Source of the DNA: UBA1858 sp965658595
Lineage (GTDB): Bacteria; Pseudomonadota; Gammaproteobacteria; UBA4575
NCBI GenBank assembly: GCA_965658595.1
Contig: CBFHSW010000020.1
Location: 1-26,860, forward strand
Reading direction: 5' to 3'
Length of the DNA stretch: 26,860 nucleotides
Position 1 is the stretch's first letter. Every line of letters begins with the position of its first letter. A program made the translations under genes and the position numbers. The notes below the pieces were generated by a model. The model worked only from the letters and a program-made list of their open reading frames with translations. It was not told the origin of the DNA and made no database searches. Positions 24,181 through 26,860 of the stretch are shown one piece after another.

Positions 24181-24507
24181 TTAATCATCTGGGTAAAGTT
24201 TATAGCAAGCTGCTTGTATGTAACGTGCGGCGAGTTCACTGTTAATGTCTTTGCCATGATGGGATACGCATTGATGGGCTGTTTTAACACCAAACATAGG
24301 CGTTTCCTTTGCCACCCATATACGCGTGTAAAAAGGATAGCGGTCTTTGCATCTATCAATCAGGTCCTGAGCAATGGTATCACTCTGCACTTCCTCCAAC
24401 TCTTCCAATAAGCAATGCCAATAGTGTTTCTTATCAAACCATCCACTATGGGCATACATTGGCAATATGAGGAGGACTGCGACAATGATTTTCATGGATT
24501 TATTCAT
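24181..24507 (-). CDS. Small secreted four-cysteine protein of unknown function
   Basis: This 108-residue product has a signal peptide (MKIIVAVLLILPMYAHSGW, starting at the second Met, residue 5, which may be the true start). The mature part is short and mixed-charge with C32, C53, C80 and C101, suiting two disulfides. Patterns such as HCLLEELEEVQSD, the CKDRYP segment and RYIQAACYKLYP look family-like, but I cannot name the family. It lies 23 bases before the TlpA-like thioredoxin gene, so that enzyme could act on its disulfides (inference). No ribosome site is clear. Confidence 0.75.
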   Translation of the reverse strand: MNKSMKIIVAVLLILPMYAHSGWFDKKHYWHCLLEELEEVQSDTIAQDLIDRCKDRYPFYTRIWVAKETPMFGVKTAHQCVSHHGKDINSELAARYIQAACYKLYPDD

Positions 24508-24541
24508 TGGGGTGGTAATTGTGCGTTTAGTTCATTAAGCA

Positions 24542-26056
24542 TCATATATTTAGTGCTGGTTTGATTACTAGGTAGGTAAGAGCAGTAATTAAGCAAACAC
24601 CGAATATATTTAGCCACAATCCAGCTCTACACATATCTGGAATAGATAAATGACCCGAGCCAAAAACAATCGCATTGGGTGGTGTTGCAATTGGCATCAT
24701 AAAAGCAAAGCTAGCTGCAAAGGTTGCTGGAAAAACAATTAAATATGGATGAACTCCCATGCCGATTGCGATACTCGCCAAAATTGGGACTAAAGTTGCT
24801 GTAGTTGCGGTATTAGAAGTTAGTTCTGTAAGTAGTATCACCGCGCCACAGATAATAAATATAAAGATATATTCAGGTAATACCGGTAAATATAAACTTT
24901 GAGAGGCAATAAATTCAGCTACTCCATTGTTCTTTATGGCTTGTGCTAACGTCAGTCCACCACCGAATAGAATAAATATGCCCCAAGGTAATTTTTTAGC
25001 TGTTGGCCAATCCATGACAAAGCTATGTTGCTTAAAGTTGATTGGAATAATAAATAACAATAGTGCACACACCATAGCTATACCTGGGTCACTCAATCCC
25101 TTGAGAGGCTGAATATCACCATCAGACAAAGGTAATGTGAGCGTTTGTAACCAAGGCCGTGTCATCCACAAAATCACTGCCATTAAAAAGATAATTAGAG
25201 TGGCACGCTCACCTGTGGACATGTGACTGCGTGCATTCTCATGAATGGTATCCAAAGACGGATTGAGCAGGTTTTCGCGCTGGAATGGAAATACCCAACG
25301 TGTCAGAACCAGCCAGATAATCGGTAAGAAAATGAAAATTAAAGGCGCCGCCATCATTGTCCATTCAGCAAAACTGATTTTGGTTTGGTATTGCTCATCA
25401 ATTCCGCTGTCCAAAAATCCTGTTAATACTAGGTTAGGTGCAGTACCAATAATCGTGCCAGTTCCACCTACTGAGGCCGCATAAGCAATACATAACAGTA
25501 AACAACGTGCGAAATTATGTTGATCAGGATGAGTGAAGCCTTGGTCGTCGACGCGGGTAAAAAGCGCAATAATACTCAGCCCCATTGGCAACATTAGGGC
25601 CGTAGTAGCCGTATTTGAGATAAATGCACTCAATAATGCCGTCGCTGTCATCAAGCCAGCAATCAGTAATAGGGGATTACTGCCAGTTTGCGCTAATATA
25701 GCGCCAGCTATGCGCTGATCCAACTTCCAGCGTTGCATAGACAGTGCAATCAGGAATCCCCCCATGAACAGGAAGATTAAGTGTGACGCATAGGGTGCAG
25801 TGGTGGTCTTGATATCAGCAATTCCCAACAAGGGGAAAATCGCGATAGGCAATAATGCGGTGACAGTGATATCTAATGCTTCACTCAACCACCATATTGC
25901 CATCCACAACGTGACACAAAGAGTCGCTTTGGCAGGGAAATCTAAGGGTATTAACGCTTTCTGGGTATCGACATACTGGTCCGGTAGAGATAAAAATAGC
26001 GCTATTGCCGCCAGTGGCCCCAAAAGCAATCCTATTTTTTGCATCGATTGAAACAT
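24542..26056 (-). CDS. SLC13/DASS-family anion transporter
   Basis: This 504-residue inner-membrane protein has about a dozen helices and the DASS signature: SNTATTALMLPMG in the first half and TSNTATTATLVPI in the second. Those hairpin motifs bind sodium and the dicarboxylate or sulfate substrate. GTGTIIGTAPNLV and PIATPPNAIVFGSG are further family segments. The likely substrate is a divalent organic anion such as succinate or citrate, or sulfate; sequence does not decide. An alternative Met lies four codons in (26044). It is first in the four-gene minus-strand run and divergent from moaA, with 12 bases between start codons. Confidence 0.93.
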   Translation of the reverse strand: MFQSMQKIGLLLGPLAAIALFLSLPDQYVDTQKALIPLDFPAKATLCVTLWMAIWWLSEALDITVTALLPIAIFPLLGIADIKTTTAPYASHLIFLFMGGFLIALSMQRWKLDQRIAGAILAQTGSNPLLLIAGLMTATALLSAFISNTATTALMLPMGLSIIALFTRVDDQGFTHPDQHNFARCLLLCIAYAASVGGTGTIIGTAPNLVLTGFLDSGIDEQYQTKISFAEWTMMAAPLIFIFLPIIWLVLTRWVFPFQRENLLNPSLDTIHENARSHMSTGERATLIIFLMAVILWMTRPWLQTLTLPLSDGDIQPLKGLSDPGIAMVCALLLFIIPINFKQHSFVMDWPTAKKLPWGIFILFGGGLTLAQAIKNNGVAEFIASQSLYLPVLPEYIFIFIICGAVILLTELTSNTATTATLVPILASIAIGMGVHPYLIVFPATFAASFAFMMPIATPPNAIVFGSGHLSIPDMCRAGLWLNIFGVCLITALTYLVIKPALNI

Positions 26057-26068
26057 AATTGAATTGAA

Positions 26069-26860
26069 ATGACTGAGTTAACTGACAAATATCAGCGAAA
26101 TATGCGTGATCTGAGAATATCGGTAACCGATCGATGTAACTTCAGATGCACCTATTGTATGCCAAAACAGGTATTTAATTCACAGTATCAGTTCCTAGTG
26201 CGTGACGATTTACTGTCTTTTGAAGAAATTACGCGTCTGGCGAGCTTGTTTGCTGACCAGGGCGTGAGAAAGCTACGTTTGACAGGTGGTGAACCTCTAT
26301 TAAGAAAAAATCTTGATGTGCTAGTTAAAGAGTTAAATAAGATCCCAGATATTGAAGATATTGCTTTAACCACCAATGCATCAATTCTTACATACGAGAG
26401 AGCGCAGCAGCTAAAAGAGGCCGGTTTAAACAGAATTACTGTCAGTTTAGATGCAATTGAGCAGGATGTGTTTATGCGCATGAATGATATGCAGGTTTCA
26501 GTGGAAAAGGTATTAACCGGCATCGAGAATGCACGAAAAGTTGGTTTTGATTCACTCAAAGTCAACATGGTGGTGAAGAAAGGCGTCAATGAAAATAATA
26601 TTCTCCCAATGGCAGAATACTTTAAAGGCACAGGGATCATTTTGCGCTTTATTGAGTTTATGGACGTTGGCAATACTAATAGTTGGAATATGGATCAGGT
26701 TCTATCGGGTGCAGAAATTGCCGATATCATCCATGCGCAATTACCGATCGAGCCATGTGATCCAAATTATACAGGCGAGGTCGCTAAACGATGGCGTTAT
26801 CAAGATGGAGAAGGTGAGATTGGATTAATTACCTCAGTCACAGAAGCATTTTGTGGTGAC
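26069..26860 (+). CDS. moaA: GTP 3',8-cyclase MoaA, cut off by window end
   Basis: This radical-SAM enzyme starts molybdopterin synthesis from GTP. The frame opens at ATG 26069 and is still open at the last base, giving 264 residues. The CxxxCxxC cluster site is C23, C27, C30 (TDRCNFRCTYCMP), followed by KLRLTGGEPLLR, ALTTNASIL and RITVSLDA. The N-terminal MTELTDKYQRNMRDLRISV is family-like. The C-terminal second [4Fe-4S] site and GG end lie outside the window. No Shine-Dalgarno is seen before 26069; ATG 26102 would also keep the radical-SAM motif. It is the third molybdenum-cofactor locus here, after mobAB and moeB. Confidence 0.95.
   Translation, partial: MTELTDKYQRNMRDLRISVTDRCNFRCTYCMPKQVFNSQYQFLVRDDLLSFEEITRLASLFADQGVRKLRLTGGEPLLRKNLDVLVKELNKIPDIEDIALTTNASILTYERAQQLKEAGLNRITVSLDAIEQDVFMRMNDMQVSVEKVLTGIENARKVGFDSLKVNMVVKKGVNENNILPMAEYFKGTGIILRFIEFMDVGNTNSWNMDQVLSGAEIADIIHAQLPIEPCDPNYTGEVAKRWRYQDGEGEIGLITSVTEAFCGD

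Noticed and set aside
26188..26673. 161-codon open frame on the minus strand
   Set aside because: It is antisense to moaA, whose radical-SAM motifs on the plus strand are unmistakable; the antisense product is low-complexity Ser/Thr-rich with no family features.
1..26860. CRISPR arrays, tRNA or rRNA genes, transposases, phage or defence genes
   Set aside because: I looked for regular repeats with spacers, tRNA-like cloverleafs and typical protein signatures and saw none; a dedicated tRNA scan could still find something I missed.

Overview
This window looks like ordinary chromosome from a gammaproteobacterium of moderate, rather low GC content. The gene families that point there are DsbB, Prc, Mug, MobA/MobB, the DUF1244 protein, and an ECF sigma factor next to a DUF3379-type anti-sigma factor. 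I could not place it to genus. I found no tRNA, rRNA, insertion sequence, phage gene or CRISPR array. Most genes are metabolic, redox or envelope housekeeping genes, packed tightly in short operons on both strands.

Layout. Bases 1-1130 hold a MerR-type regulator with a strong terminator. Bases 1160-1741 hold a minus-strand pair: a tiny DUF2892 membrane protein and a plant-type [2Fe-2S] ferredoxin. Bases 1907-3212 hold a decayed sigma/anti-sigma cassette with three frame disruptions in two genes. Bases 3247-4250 hold a GlcG/HbpS-family protein and an exported MsrB. Bases 4329-7338 hold an unknown small membrane protein, a CbiX-type chelatase, an MBL-fold hydrolase, and the cluster mug, VanZ-like, dsbB. 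Bases 7432-9977 hold a MetX-family acyltransferase that resembles serine O-succinyltransferases, converging on citrate synthase. Bases 10250-12603 hold molybdenum-cofactor genes mobB/mobA and moeB with a DUF1244 gene. Bases 12690-16956 hold a TraB/PrgY-type protein, a TSUP exporter and the tail-specific protease Prc. Bases 17312-21823 hold an acyl-CoA thioesterase, an aminotransferase, and a NorD/CbbO-like VWA protein coupled to a membrane J-domain protein. Bases 22052-26056 hold an EamA transporter and a four-gene minus-strand run (SLC13 transporter, secreted four-Cys protein, TlpA-like thioredoxin, double cupin). The window ends inside moaA.

How the genes fit together. Molybdenum-cofactor synthesis is spread over three loci: moaA for step 1, moeB for activation of the MPT synthase small subunit, and mobAB for the dinucleotide form. 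The mobA gene implies bis-MGD enzymes elsewhere in the genome. Sulfur and thiol redox chemistry recurs (MsrB, DsbB, the TlpA-like protein, the CbiX chelatase, the possible serine succinyltransferase, the TSUP exporter), but these genes are not one operon. The best candidates for something little described are the VWA protein plus J protein without an adjacent MoxR-type ATPase, and the four-gene SLC13/secreted/TlpA/cupin run. I did not find a clear, complete new defence or mobile system.
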